Origin: Stenotrophomonas sp. NA06056
GTDB taxonomy: Bacteria > Pseudomonadota > Gammaproteobacteria > Xanthomonadales > Xanthomonadaceae
Direction of reading: 5' to 3'
NCBI RefSeq assembly: GCF_013364355.1
Contig: NZ_CP054931.1
Coordinates: forward strand, 310,001-374,000
Length of the DNA stretch: 64,000 nt
A model generated the notes under the pieces. It searched no databases and was not told the DNA's origin. It saw only the letters and a program-made list of their open reading frames with translations. Positions 8,234 through 16,711 of the stretch are shown one piece after another. Every line of letters starts with the position of its first letter. Position 1 is the first letter of the stretch. The position numbers and the translations under genes were made by a program.

Positions 8234-9336
8234 CGTGCCGCCTCCTTCGGTTGCTCGACGTTGCCGCTGGCACGCTCGCGCTCGCGGCGGTTGAACGACT
8301 GCGAATACACCGCCGAACGCGCAGCCAGGATCGGGTCATCACTGCCGCGCACACCGCTGGGCACGATCAGCGGATCGAAGTTGAGCTGGCCGCAGGCACC
8401 TTGTTCCTGCGACTGCATGCGGTCCAGGCTGAGCACACCGGCCACCACCTGTTCACGCGATTCCGGCCACGGCACCGAGGGATCATCAATGGCATCGCCG
8501 GGCGCGGCCAGGCTCACCACCAGGTTCCAGCGCACCGGGCCGCTGGCCAGGCGATGCTGCAGTTCCTGGCTCAGAAAATCGACGCTGGCCTGTTTGCGCG
8601 TTTCCGCATCCATCTCCACCAGCGGCGCCTGCGGCTGCCAGCGCCAGCGCACCGCGCGCTTCTGCCCCTGCGCGTTGGTGAACCAGAAACTGTTGACGCT
8701 GTTGAAGGTGGTGTCGGCCCAGCTGCTGGTCCACGGCGCGGTCTTCGCCCACTGCTGGAAGGCCTGTGCGCTGGGGTACTTCGCCAGCACGGCAGCCATC
8801 TTCTGCGGGTCGGGCTTGCCGGTGGCGGGGTCGGGGATGGAGGCGCGCGTCTGCTCGTAGAAGGCCTCCGCAGTGGGCACGGCGAAGAACGGGAAGCTGT
8901 TCATCGCCATCCGCCATTCCTGGCCGTCATCGCTGACCATCTGCACCGCGATGCTGCGCACCCGTGCGGTGTTGTCGGCGCCGTAGGGGTCACCGCCGCC
9001 GATCGACAGGCGGCCCATCACCGGCACGCGCGCCTGCGAGAACACCCGCGCACTGGACAGGGTGGGTGCCTGCGCACTGGGTTCGAACCAACCGCTCACG
9101 CATACACCCTTGCTGTGCGCGCGGCGGAAGCCGGGATGCGCAGGGCCGGTGGCCTCGATGGTGTCGGTGAAGCGCTGAGCGGTCAGCCGATCGCGGCCGA
9201 TCCAGCCGGCCAACCAGGCGAAAGCGAGGGCGACGGCACCCAGGATGAGTGCGATCAGTGCGATCCAGAGCAGCGGCGAATGCCTGCGGGGTGCGCCGGG
9301 CGTCTGGCCAGCGCGGGTGTAGCGGAAGAGCGACAT
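8230..9336 (-). CDS. Membrane-anchored catalase-family peroxidase (SrpA/KatA-related)
   Basis: 368 residues from MSLFRYTRAG; the upstream in-frame start was rejected because an AGGACTCCGACC ribosome binding region precedes this ATG. A single transmembrane anchor lies at about 24-48, followed by a mini-catalase fold. The distal heme pocket is marked by FRRAHSKGVCVSGWFEPS (catalytic His in HSKG) and the proximal Tyr by ARSAVYSQSFNRRERE near the C-terminus. At this size it lacks the C-terminal domains of true catalases, so it is better read as a peroxidase of the SrpA group. The anchor faces the heme domain to the periplasm, next to the co-encoded cytochrome b561. Confidence 0.87.
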   Translation of the reverse strand: MSLFRYTRAGQTPGAPRRHSPLLWIALIALILGAVALAFAWLAGWIGRDRLTAQRFTDTIEATGPAHPGFRRAHSKGVCVSGWFEPSAQAPTLSSARVFSQARVPVMGRLSIGGGDPYGADNTARVRSIAVQMVSDDGQEWRMAMNSFPFFAVPTAEAFYEQTRASIPDPATGKPDPQKMAAVLAKYPSAQAFQQWAKTAPWTSSWADTTFNSVNSFWFTNAQGQKRAVRWRWQPQAPLVEMDAETRKQASVDFLSQELQHRLASGPVRWNLVVSLAAPGDAIDDPSVPWPESREQVVAGVLSLDRMQSQEQGACGQLNFDPLIVPSGVRGSDDPILAARSAVYSQSFNRRERERASGNVEQPKEAAR

Positions 9337-9442
9337 GGTCGGAGTCCTGCCTTCACGGACGTGTGGGTGGGCGACCACCACATCCTCGCAGAACCCGGCC
9401 GGAGCCGAAATTCAATTTTTTGTCAGATTTTCCGGGTAATGC

Positions 9443-9464
9443 GGTGCCGACCAAGGTCGGCACC
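9443..9464 (-). terminator. Hairpin downstream of aminopeptidase (REP-like)
   Basis: GGTGCCGACC-AA-GGTCGGCACC, a perfect 10-bp stem, begins 8 bp after the aminopeptidase stop on the minus strand. There is no strict U-run, but AAAAAATTG-type sequence follows about 30 bp later. It may be a degenerate SMAG element or a weak terminator. Confidence 0.45.
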
Positions 9465-9471
9465 CACCGGA

Positions 9472-10839
9472 TCAGCTGTAGCGTTGCTTCAGCATCGCCC
9501 ACGCCGAACGCAGGGCGAGGGCTTCGCCACCGGCCGGGCGGCCCGGGCGCTCGCCATCGTTCCAGGCATACACGTCCAGATGCGCCCAGCGCTGGCCATC
9601 TTCCAGGAAACGTTCCAGGTACAGCGCGGCGGTCACCGAGCCGGCCATGCGCGAACCGGCGTTGGCCAGATCGGCAATGCCGCTGCTCAGGTAACGCAGG
9701 TAGGGGCGCCACAGCGGCATGCGCCACACCGGGTCGCGGGTGGCGTCGCCAGCCTGCAGCCACTGCTGGGCAACCGTGTCATCGTTGCTGAACAGCGCCG
9801 GCAGATCCGGGCCGAGCGCGATGCGTGCCGCGCCGGTCAGGGTGGCGAAGTCCAGCACCAGGTCCGGCTTCTGCTCACCGGCGAAGGTCAGTGCGTCGCA
9901 CAGGATCACCCGGCCCTCGGCGTCGGTGTTGTCGATCTCCACGCTCAGGCCCTTGCGGGTGGCGATCACTTCGCCCGGACGGAACGCATCCGGGCCGATC
10001 GCATTTTCCACCGCCGGCACCAGCAGGGTCAGGCGCACCGGCAACTGCTGGGCCATCACCAGCCCGGCCAGTGCCAGCGCGTGGGCGGCGCCGCCCATGT
10101 CCTTCTTCATGTTGCGCATGCCATCGGCGGGCTTGATGTCCAGGCCGCCGGTATCGAAGCACACGCCCTTGCCGACCAGCGCCAGCGCCGGATCAGATTC
10201 CTTGCCCCAGCGCAGCACGATCAGGCGCGGTGCGCGGTGCGAGGCACGGCCCACCGCATGGATGGCCGGGAAATTCTGCGCCAGCAGTTCGTCGCCGGTG
10301 ATCGCTTCAACCTGCGCACCATGCGCTTGCGCCAAGGCACGCGCGGCGTCTTCCAGCTGCTGCGGGCCCATGTCTTCGGTGGGCGTGTTGACCCAGTCAC
10401 GCACGCGCAGGCTGGCGGCGATCAGGTCGGCCACTTCGCCAGTCGGTGCGGCAACCAGCTGGGCCGGCGTGCGGTTGCGCTTGCGGTAGCGGTCGAAGCG
10501 GTAGCTGCCCAGGCCCCAGCCCAGCTGCAGCAGCGCCTGTTCGGCGGCCGGCAGTTCGCTGGCCAGCTGCCACACGCTGCCTTCCGGCAGGGCATGCGGT
10601 GCATGTGCGTAGCTGTAGGCATCGGCACGATCGCCGACACCGATCACCGCGCCCGCCAGGCCATCGGCGCCGGGCAGCAGCGCAACCGAATGCGCGCCGG
10701 CGGTGAAGCCCTGCGACTTCAACCACGCCTGGGTGGCCGCGGACTGGCTGTTCTTCCACGCCTCGAACTGGCTGCGGTCCAGCACGTGCAACGGCAGCGC
10801 GGCGGTGGTGTCGGCGGTGAAACCAGTGATCTCGCTCAT
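9472..10839 (-). CDS. M17 leucyl aminopeptidase family protein
   Basis: 455 residues. The C-terminal catalytic domain carries the family hallmark NTDAEGR near residue 300 and the metal-site stretches VGKGVCFDTGGLDIKPADGM (Lys and Asp ligands) and MKKDMGGAA. The N-terminal domain is about 160 residues. The enzyme is a cytosolic di-metal exopeptidase that removes N-terminal residues. At 455 residues it is somewhat shorter than E. coli PepA (503) and resembles the PepB-like or second M17 paralogue of xanthomonads. Three bases separate it from the upstream HAD gene, so the two are probably co-transcribed. Confidence 0.9.
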   Translation of the reverse strand: MSEITGFTADTTAALPLHVLDRSQFEAWKNSQSAATQAWLKSQGFTAGAHSVALLPGADGLAGAVIGVGDRADAYSYAHAPHALPEGSVWQLASELPAAEQALLQLGWGLGSYRFDRYRKRNRTPAQLVAAPTGEVADLIAASLRVRDWVNTPTEDMGPQQLEDAARALAQAHGAQVEAITGDELLAQNFPAIHAVGRASHRAPRLIVLRWGKESDPALALVGKGVCFDTGGLDIKPADGMRNMKKDMGGAAHALALAGLVMAQQLPVRLTLLVPAVENAIGPDAFRPGEVIATRKGLSVEIDNTDAEGRVILCDALTFAGEQKPDLVLDFATLTGAARIALGPDLPALFSNDDTVAQQWLQAGDATRDPVWRMPLWRPYLRYLSSGIADLANAGSRMAGSVTAALYLERFLEDGQRWAHLDVYAWNDGERPGRPAGGEALALRSAWAMLKQRYS

Positions 10840-10842
10840 GCG

Positions 10843-11571
10843 TCAGGTACTCCGGGATTCGTCAGCGTCGGTGGCGTCGAGGTTGGCATCGAGCCAATCG
10901 GCCAGGCCGGTGAGGGTGTCGAACTGCAGGTCAGGCTGCAGCTGCGGATGGTTCCAGGTGGCCGCTTCGCGGTTGATCCAGCAACCGCGCAGGCCGGCAG
11001 CCATCGCGCCGGCCACGTCCATCTCGACATGGTCGCCCACGTGCAGCACCTGCGCCGGGGCAACGCCCAGACGGGTACAGGCAGCGTGGAAAATGCTCGC
11101 TTCCGGCTTGGCCGCGCCATGCTCGCGCGCGCCCAGCTGGAAGCTGAAGTGATGGGCCAGGCCGATCCGTTCCAGATCGGCGTTGCCGTTGCTCAACGCG
11201 GCCACCGGTACCCGCGCGGCGATCCGCGCCAGTGCGTCGAGGGCATCGGGGTAGCACTCCACCTGGTTGCGCGCGGCGTAGAACACTTCATACGCCGGTT
11301 CCAGAAGGTCCAGGCTGGCGCCACTGTTTTCCAGCGCCTCCTGGATCGTCAGCCGGCGCAGCGCGCTCAGGTCGAAATGCAGATGGGGATTGTCGCGGAA
11401 CGAGCGCTCACGCAGTTCGCGCATGGCCGCCACCGGATACATCGCGGCAGTGGCGGGGCTGTGTTCACGCATCCAGTCGAACAGGACCTGGTCGATGCGG
11501 GCGCCGATCGGAGCGAACGGCCACAGCGTATCGTCGAGGTCGAGGGTGATGGCAAGGACAGGAAATTTCAC
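10843..11571 (-). CDS. HAD superfamily hydrolase (YjjG/phosphatase-like)
   Basis: 242 residues with all four HAD motifs: motif I LDLDDTLW (nucleophile Asp11 and acid Asp13), motif II ALSNGN, motif III Lys in HGAAKPEASIF, and motif IV HVGDHVEMDVAGA. A helical cap lies between about 20 and 105, i.e. subclass I. Such proteins dephosphorylate small metabolites or nucleotides; the substrate is not readable. It is upstream of the aminopeptidase with 3 bp between. Confidence 0.86.
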   Translation of the reverse strand: MKFPVLAITLDLDDTLWPFAPIGARIDQVLFDWMREHSPATAAMYPVAAMRELRERSFRDNPHLHFDLSALRRLTIQEALENSGASLDLLEPAYEVFYAARNQVECYPDALDALARIAARVPVAALSNGNADLERIGLAHHFSFQLGAREHGAAKPEASIFHAACTRLGVAPAQVLHVGDHVEMDVAGAMAAGLRGCWINREAATWNHPQLQPDLQFDTLTGLADWLDANLDATDADESRST

Positions 11572-11635
11572 CCCACCATTCTACGCCTGCGCGCGCGGGC
11601 TTTTCATGCCGCGCGGCAGGCAGGCAATGCCGCTG

Positions 11636-12106
11636 TCAGCGGCTGCGCAGGTCGTAGGCGCAGTACAGGATGGTCTGGCCGTCCAGGCGATCCACGTTCA
11701 GATTGTGCCGGCCCACTTCGCGCATGTAGCTGCCGGCCACCGGCGCCGGCATCTTCGCCAGCGCAGCGACCTTGCCGATCTCGGTGTTGCCGAAGTAGGC
11801 CGTGTAACTGTCCACGCCATCCTCGCCACTGGAGCCGTCGTACGCGTTCACGTGGGTCACCGGCAGGCCAAGCACCATCAGCGGCGCGGCCAGCGTGTAG
11901 CCATCGTCGTACTCATCCCTGGCCTTCCTGCCGTCAGGCATCAGCACCTTGGCCATGACATCGAACTGCTCGGGGGTGAGGTGGCGCTGGCAGGTGATGG
12001 CCTCCACCAGCTGGGTGCGGGCCACTTCCGCACTGGGCGGGGCAGCGGCAAACGCGGGCGAGGCCAGGCAGGCCAGAACGAGGCATCGACGGGTGAACGA
12101 GAACAT
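11636..12106 (-). CDS. Secreted protein of unknown function
   Basis: 156 residues from MFSFTRRCLVLACLASPAFAAAPP, which has a Sec signal peptide with likely cleavage after AFA near residue 19. The mature part is hydrophilic, with two cysteines (in TCQRHLT and LYCAYDL) that could form one disulfide. I do not recognise a domain. The longer upstream frame was rejected because it places a non-hydrophobic extension in front of a textbook signal peptide. The gene is monocistronic, 64 bp downstream of (3' to) nothing else on its strand. Confidence 0.75.
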   Translation of the reverse strand: MFSFTRRCLVLACLASPAFAAAPPSAEVARTQLVEAITCQRHLTPEQFDVMAKVLMPDGRKARDEYDDGYTLAAPLMVLGLPVTHVNAYDGSSGEDGVDSYTAYFGNTEIGKVAALAKMPAPVAGSYMREVGRHNLNVDRLDGQTILYCAYDLRSR

Positions 12107-12217
12107 GGGGGAAGGTTCCATCCTGGGAAAAAAGCGGGCGCATATTCTGCCAGTCCACGCTGTCCAACGGTTCCTTCCGCTTGCGCGCCCACCTTGCCGT
12201 CCACCCATGGGGGGCGA

Positions 12218-13324
12218 TCATTCCAGCAGCCGCGCCCACCCCTGCATGCCGTCCAGCCGCGCCAGCACCAGCTTGATGCAGACCAGCAACGGCACCGCCA
12301 GCAGCAGGCCGATCATGCCCCAGGCCCAGCCGAACACCATCAGCGCCAGGATCAGCACCAGCGGCGACAACTTCATCTGCCGGCCAAGCACGATCGGTGT
12401 CACCAGCTGCCCTTCCAGGGTGTGCAGGGTCAGGTAGGCGGCCGCAGGCAGCAGCGCCTGCAGCGGGTCGCGGAACTCGACGAAGCCCATCAGCAGCATC
12501 AACGCCACGCCCAGCAGCGGGCCCACATAAGGCGCGAAATTCAGCAGCGCCGCCACGGTGCCCCACAGCAGGGCCTCCTGCAGGCCGATGCCCAGCAGCA
12601 TCAGCACGCCGGCCAACAGCAGGCCGACTACGGTGTTGATCACGCTGATGGTCAATACATAGCGCGATACCTCATGCTCGATCGAGCGCAGGATGTCGCT
12701 GGTGAAGCGCTGCTGCTGCCGGTTCGGGAACAGGGCGATCGCTGCGCGCTGCAGGCTCTGGCCGTAGATCATGAAGAACAACGTCAGCAGCACAACTGCC
12801 AGCACCGAGGCGGCCAGCCGCGGCGCGCGGGTGAGCATGCGGTACGGATCATCCAGCTGGGTGCGGATCACCTGCACCTTGTGGTTGCCGTCGCCACCGG
12901 CCACGCGCGCGAAATTCTCCGCGGCCTGGTTGGCCTGCTGCACCGGCTTGGTCAGGTCCTGCACCTGGCGTGCGACCTTTCGCAGCTGCTGTGGGGCTTC
13001 CTGTGCCCAGTCCATCGCCGGGCCGATCAGCTGCACTGCCAACGCACCGGTCACGCCCAGGCCGGCGCCCAGTACCAGCAGGGCGCCGAGCGCGCGCGGA
13101 ATCCACAGCTTCTGCAGCAGTCGCAGGATCGGGTTGCCGACCAGGGCGAAGAACATCGCCAGCAGGACCGGCAGGATGATGTCCTGTGCCGCCCACAGGG
13201 TGAACGCCACGGCCAGGGTTGCCAGTATCACCAGCGACATCGGACCGCGTGGACGCGAGGCGGGAGGCAGCGGCGCGGGGGCGTCCGGCGCAGGCGACGA
13301 CGGGGACAACAGGGGCTCGCTCAT
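12218..13324 (-). CDS. AI-2E family transporter (PerM/TqsA-like)
   Basis: 368 residues with eight predicted helices in the family pattern: two pairs at the N-terminus (about 28-72 and 78-95), a soluble amphipathic region at about 100-170, then helices through 345, including the conserved GLLLAGVLMLLGIG and PYVGPLLGVALMLL region. Members export small molecules such as AI-2 or act as Na+/H+ antiporters; sequence does not tell which. The N-terminus has a Pro/Ala-rich cytoplasmic tail of about 25 residues. Confidence 0.85.
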   Translation of the reverse strand: MSEPLLSPSSPAPDAPAPLPPASRPRGPMSLVILATLAVAFTLWAAQDIILPVLLAMFFALVGNPILRLLQKLWIPRALGALLVLGAGLGVTGALAVQLIGPAMDWAQEAPQQLRKVARQVQDLTKPVQQANQAAENFARVAGGDGNHKVQVIRTQLDDPYRMLTRAPRLAASVLAVVLLTLFFMIYGQSLQRAAIALFPNRQQQRFTSDILRSIEHEVSRYVLTISVINTVVGLLLAGVLMLLGIGLQEALLWGTVAALLNFAPYVGPLLGVALMLLMGFVEFRDPLQALLPAAAYLTLHTLEGQLVTPIVLGRQMKLSPLVLILALMVFGWAWGMIGLLLAVPLLVCIKLVLARLDGMQGWARLLE

Positions 13325-13391
13325 CGACGCACCGACCGGGAAGAGAGGCCCATTATCGGCCCGCCGCGATCAACGCGGCGGGTAAGGATCG

Positions 13392-13847
13392 TCAACGTTC
13401 GGACAATTCGGTGGCCGCTTCGGCCGGACGCGGCCCACGCAGCTCCGAGTCGGCCTCGGGTGCCGACTGCGCTGCCGGCCGTGCTGCTGGTCGGGCCGCC
13501 GCGGGCGGCGGCTGCTCGGTGGCTTCATCCACCTGGTCGGCGGCGTCGTCTGCGGTTTCCGCTGCCTGCGCCGCCACCACGGTGGCAAACGCGGCCTGCG
13601 CGCTGGCGAACAGACTGGAGACCGAACCCACCATCTGCAGCCAACGTGCTCCGTTGACCTTGCCAGGAACTTCCAGCTTGCCAGCGATGAAACCGCCGGC
13701 CAGGCCAACCACCACGATGCGCAGTGGCGACCAGCCCTGTCGCCAGACCTGGCTGAGCACGCCCCAGTTGCCCTGGGTTTCGCCGATGCGCACGGCCATC
13801 ACCTGTTCGCAGCGCTTCACCCGCCGCTGCAGTGCACCGAACTTCAT
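13392..13847 (-). CDS. Hypothetical protein of the YqjD/YqjE-like cluster
   Basis: 151 residues; one hydrophobic segment (IVVVGLAGGFIAGKL, about 43-58), then an Ala-rich helix and a low-complexity Pro/Ala/Glu tail. It overlaps the upstream holin-like gene by 4 bp (ATGA), so it is the third gene of a coupled triad. In E. coli the matching position is taken by yqjK, but I see no clear similarity to it. Likely an inner membrane-associated accessory protein; function unknown. Confidence 0.75.
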   Translation of the reverse strand: MKFGALQRRVKRCEQVMAVRIGETQGNWGVLSQVWRQGWSPLRIVVVGLAGGFIAGKLEVPGKVNGARWLQMVGSVSSLFASAQAAFATVVAAQAAETADDAADQVDEATEQPPPAAARPAARPAAQSAPEADSELRGPRPAEAATELSER

Positions 13848-14314
13848 GGCTTGCCCTCCGGAATCTGCACGCCTGCATCGGGATCATCGTCGGTGGGCTC
13901 ATCGAACAGGCCCAAGCGGGACAACTGGCGCCGGGTGGCATGCATGCCGGTGTGGTGGAAGAAGTACGAAACCCGCCAGATCGCATAGCCGGTGACGGCC
14001 AGACTCAGCAACGAGGTGATCAGCAGGGCCTGCAGCCAGCTCAGGCCGAAGCTCTGCAGCAGCGCGATCAGGGTGGCGGCCATCAGCAGCCACGCCGAGG
14101 CGCCGAATACGATGGCGACGCCGGCCCAGGCCAACGCCCGCCCGAACGCGCTGCGCGCGAGCGCGAAGTCCGCCGACGCCAACCGGCGCAGCGAACGCAG
14201 CGAGTGCTTGGCCGAATCGACGGTCGCCCGGCCGGCAGCGCCGACCTGGCGGATGCTCTCGTCCAACGGCGGCGTGGCCGCCGGATCGGGACGTTGCGTG
14301 GTGTCTTCGCTCAC
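13844..14314 (-). CDS. YqjE-like / putative phage-holin-family (DUF1469-type) membrane protein
   Basis: 156 residues with a hydrophilic N-terminal third, then a helical hairpin (about 67-90 and 95-118: WAGVAIVFGASAWLLMAATLIALLQ and LQALLITSLLSLAVTGYAIW) and a charged C-terminus. This matches the YqjE/holin-like superfamily of two-helix membrane proteins, which despite the name is chromosomal and not phage-borne. It lies 8 bp downstream of the YqjD-like gene, as in the E. coli yqjD-yqjE order. Confidence 0.75.
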   Translation of the reverse strand: MSEDTTQRPDPAATPPLDESIRQVGAAGRATVDSAKHSLRSLRRLASADFALARSAFGRALAWAGVAIVFGASAWLLMAATLIALLQSFGLSWLQALLITSLLSLAVTGYAIWRVSYFFHHTGMHATRRQLSRLGLFDEPTDDDPDAGVQIPEGKP

Positions 14315-14322
14315 GCCGCAGC

Positions 14323-14685
14323 TTACTTGTCGCTGCCGCGGGCCAGCTTGGCGATGATCCAGCCGGTAGCAAAGGCCACGCCGAACGAGGCCAGCGGACG
14401 TTCGCGGATCAGTTCAGCGGCGCTGTCGATCAGGTCCTTGCCCTTGTCCATCAGTGCGTCGACCTGTTCCTTCGCAGCGGCACCACCGAACTCGGCGGCA
14501 GCCAGGCCCGACAGTGCGCTGTCGGACAGTTCAGCCTTGACGTTGGCTTTGCCGATGCGCAGTTCGTCGGTCGCGGCGCCGGTAGCGCCCTTGATCGCAC
14601 CGCCGGCAGCGCTGGCGGCCTGCTTCAGGTGGGAACCGGCTTCACCCAGGTGGTCCTTCAGGTTCTCGGTATTGGTGGGGCTCAT
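14323..14685 (-). CDS. YqjD/ElaB-like membrane-anchored protein
   Basis: 120 residues from MSPTNTENLKDHL, chosen because AGGAGTG lies 7 bp upstream; the longer frame has no such site. The body is an Ala/Lys/Glu helix and the C-terminus (RERPLASFGVAFATGWIIAKLARG) is the typical tail anchor with a GxxxG-like motif of the ElaB/YqjD/YgaM group. E. coli members bind ribosomes and the membrane in stationary phase. First gene of the triad, oriented the same way as htrA upstream. Confidence 0.82.
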   Translation of the reverse strand: MSPTNTENLKDHLGEAGSHLKQAASAAGGAIKGATGAATDELRIGKANVKAELSDSALSGLAAAEFGGAAAKEQVDALMDKGKDLIDSAAELIRERPLASFGVAFATGWIIAKLARGSDK

Positions 14686-14788
14686 CGAATCACTCCTGTT
14701 GCGATGGGGGAACGGGCGATCAGCTTCAGCTGATCTGGACATACAGCAATAGCATCACACGGGTATAGGGGGCGTTACGGCCAGGCGA

Positions 14789-16222
14789 TCACCGCATCAC
14801 CAACTGGCCCTGCTGCTGGCCATTGTTGCGCAGGATGCGCAGTACCAGGGTCGGTGGGCGCTGCTGGAAATTGGCACGCCAGCTTGCCAGGTCGGCGAAC
14901 TCGCCCACCGTGGCATCGGTGATGATGTCGCCCTGCTGCAGGCCATTGGTCGCGGCGCGGCTGCCGCGCTTGACCTCGCTGACCAGCACGCCACCCACGC
15001 CGGACTGACGCAGCGACTCGGGCAGGTCGACGAAGCTGGCTCCGGTCAGGCGCGGGTCCAGGCTCTCGCCGCTGACCACGCGCGCCTGTTCCTTCAGCGT
15101 CGCCTTGATCTGCAGCGGCTTGCCTTCGCGGCGGACGTCCAGGGTCAGCACACTGCCCACCGCCGCCAGGCCTTCCACGTTGTGCAGTGCTTCGGCGCTG
15201 TCCACGCGCTGGCCGTTGGCCGAGACCACCACGTCGCCCGGCTTCAGCCCTGCGGCGGCGCCGGCCGAGCCGGCCAGCACGCGGGTCACCAGCGCGCCAC
15301 GGGTTTCGCCCAGGCCCAGGCCCTGCGCGATCTGCGCGCTCAGGTTCTGGCTTTCGATGCCCAGCGTGCCGCGCACCACCACGCCATGCTTGACCAGCTG
15401 GTCGACCACGCTGCGGGCCAGGTTCGACGGAATCGCCAGGCCCAGGCCGATGTTGCCGGCCATGCTGCCCTGCGGGTTGAAGCTGGCGGTGTTGATGCCC
15501 ACCAGCTGGCCCTGCAGGTTGACCAGCGCGCCGCCGGAATTGCCCGGGTTGATCGATGCATCGGTCTGGATGAAGTTCTGGTAGCCCAGCCCACGGATGC
15601 CACTGCGGCCCACCGCCGAGACGATGCCCGAGGTGACCGTCTGGCTGAAGCCGAACGGATTGCCGATGGCGACCACGAAGTCGCCCACCCGCAGCTGGTC
15701 GCTGTTGCCCAGCTTGATGTCGGTCAGGTTCTGCGCCGGAATACGGATCAGCGCGATGTCCGTGTCGCGGTCCGAGCCGAGGAACTCGGCCTTTACCGTG
15801 CGCCCGTCGGCCAGTGTCACCTGCACGTCATCGGCATTGTCGATGACGTGGTGGTTGGTCAGCACCAGGCCTTCGGTGGCATCGATGATGACACCCGAAC
15901 CGAGCGATTCGTTGATCCGCTCCTGCGGGATGTCCGGGAACAGGCGGCGGAAGAACGGGTCGTTGAAGAACGGGTTGCGTACCCGCACCACCTGCTTGGT
16001 GTTGACGCTGACCACCGCCGGCATCGCCTTTTCCAGCATCGGCGCAAGCGATGGCACCGCCTGCCCGGCGACCGACGCCGGCAGCGCTGCGCTGGTGGGC
16101 AGCACTGCCGGCAGCGGAGCGGCATCGGCACGGTTGTCCAGGTGCGCATTGAGGCCGGTGGCAACGAAGCCGCCGAAGGCCGCAGCGATTGCGAGCGTAA
16201 GCAGGGTGGGGAGCGGTCGCAT
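14789..16222 (-). CDS. Periplasmic Do-type serine protease/chaperone (HtrA/DegP family)
   Basis: 477 residues with an N-terminal signal or anchor sequence (residues 1-25), trypsin-like protease domain with triad His125 (TNHHVI), Asp155 (DTDIALI) and Ser229 (GNSGGAL), then two PDZ domains at about 285-370 and 390-470. This is the full DegP/DegQ architecture, for degrading misfolded envelope proteins. The LA-loop region around residues 80-105 is short, more like DegQ/MucD than DegP. It lies upstream of, and on the same strand as, the YqjDE-like triad. Confidence 0.93.
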   Translation of the reverse strand: MRPLPTLLTLAIAAAFGGFVATGLNAHLDNRADAAPLPAVLPTSAALPASVAGQAVPSLAPMLEKAMPAVVSVNTKQVVRVRNPFFNDPFFRRLFPDIPQERINESLGSGVIIDATEGLVLTNHHVIDNADDVQVTLADGRTVKAEFLGSDRDTDIALIRIPAQNLTDIKLGNSDQLRVGDFVVAIGNPFGFSQTVTSGIVSAVGRSGIRGLGYQNFIQTDASINPGNSGGALVNLQGQLVGINTASFNPQGSMAGNIGLGLAIPSNLARSVVDQLVKHGVVVRGTLGIESQNLSAQIAQGLGLGETRGALVTRVLAGSAGAAAGLKPGDVVVSANGQRVDSAEALHNVEGLAAVGSVLTLDVRREGKPLQIKATLKEQARVVSGESLDPRLTGASFVDLPESLRQSGVGGVLVSEVKRGSRAATNGLQQGDIITDATVGEFADLASWRANFQQRPPTLVLRILRNNGQQQGQLVMR

Positions 16223-16711
16223 GGGAGTCGGTTCGCAGGCAGGGGTGGGGGCTGTTGACGCATACGGTAGAACAAGCTGAATGAGTGTGTCGCGATCTGG
16301 ATAAATGCCTCATGAAAATCCGACCCGTGCCGAGGGCGCCGGGAAGGTGCTGGGCGCGCCGTGCTGCTGTTCGCGACAGTTGCGCGCGAGCGTCGCAAGG
16401 CACGCCGACAGCACCGTGATACACCGCGACACTTGCGCAGTTGCGTGCTTCCTGACCTTGCGATGGCGCTCATCGCGGCATGGATGCGCTGCCGCTGCCA
16501 TTACCTGCATGGGCCTGCTGGCAGCAGGCCGGCTGCGCAGCACACTGCTTAAAAAAAGGGGTTTCCTGACTGCGGGGCGCATCAGCCGTCGCTGCCGCTT
16601 ACATCAGTTGCGTCGCAACAGATGCGATTGACCGGTCGTGCCCGTTCCACGATCGCCATTGTCGGTATAGCATCGCCCCGTTTTGACAATCCAGGCCCCC
16701 AGGAGGGCAAC
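16223..16711. other. Intergenic region between divergent htrA and histone-H1-like genes
   Basis: 489 bp without a convincing gene. An antisense-type ORF at 16310-16582 has no ribosome binding site and a composition unlike its neighbours. A poly-A tract (AAAAAAA at 16552-16558) is the only unusual run. It presumably holds the two divergent promoters, but no box pair is good enough to call. Confidence 0.6.

Noticed and set aside
8251..11958. A plus-strand ORF of 1235 codons across several minus-strand genes
   Set aside because: It runs antisense to cat-like, pepA and HAD genes, is rich in Arg/His/Gln as expected of a shadow frame in GC-rich DNA, and has no domain or ribosome binding site. The same holds for other long antisense frames, e.g. 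26975-28579, 49682-52150, 51985-53661 and 55314-57299.
13844..14314. Phage origin suggested by a holin-like protein
   Set aside because: The gene is part of a chromosomal YqjD/YqjE-like operon with normal base composition and no phage genes or attachment sites around it.
16310..16582. A 90-codon minus-strand ORF in the htrA upstream gap
   Set aside because: No ribosome binding site, no domain and an Arg/Ala/Ser-rich shadow-like composition.
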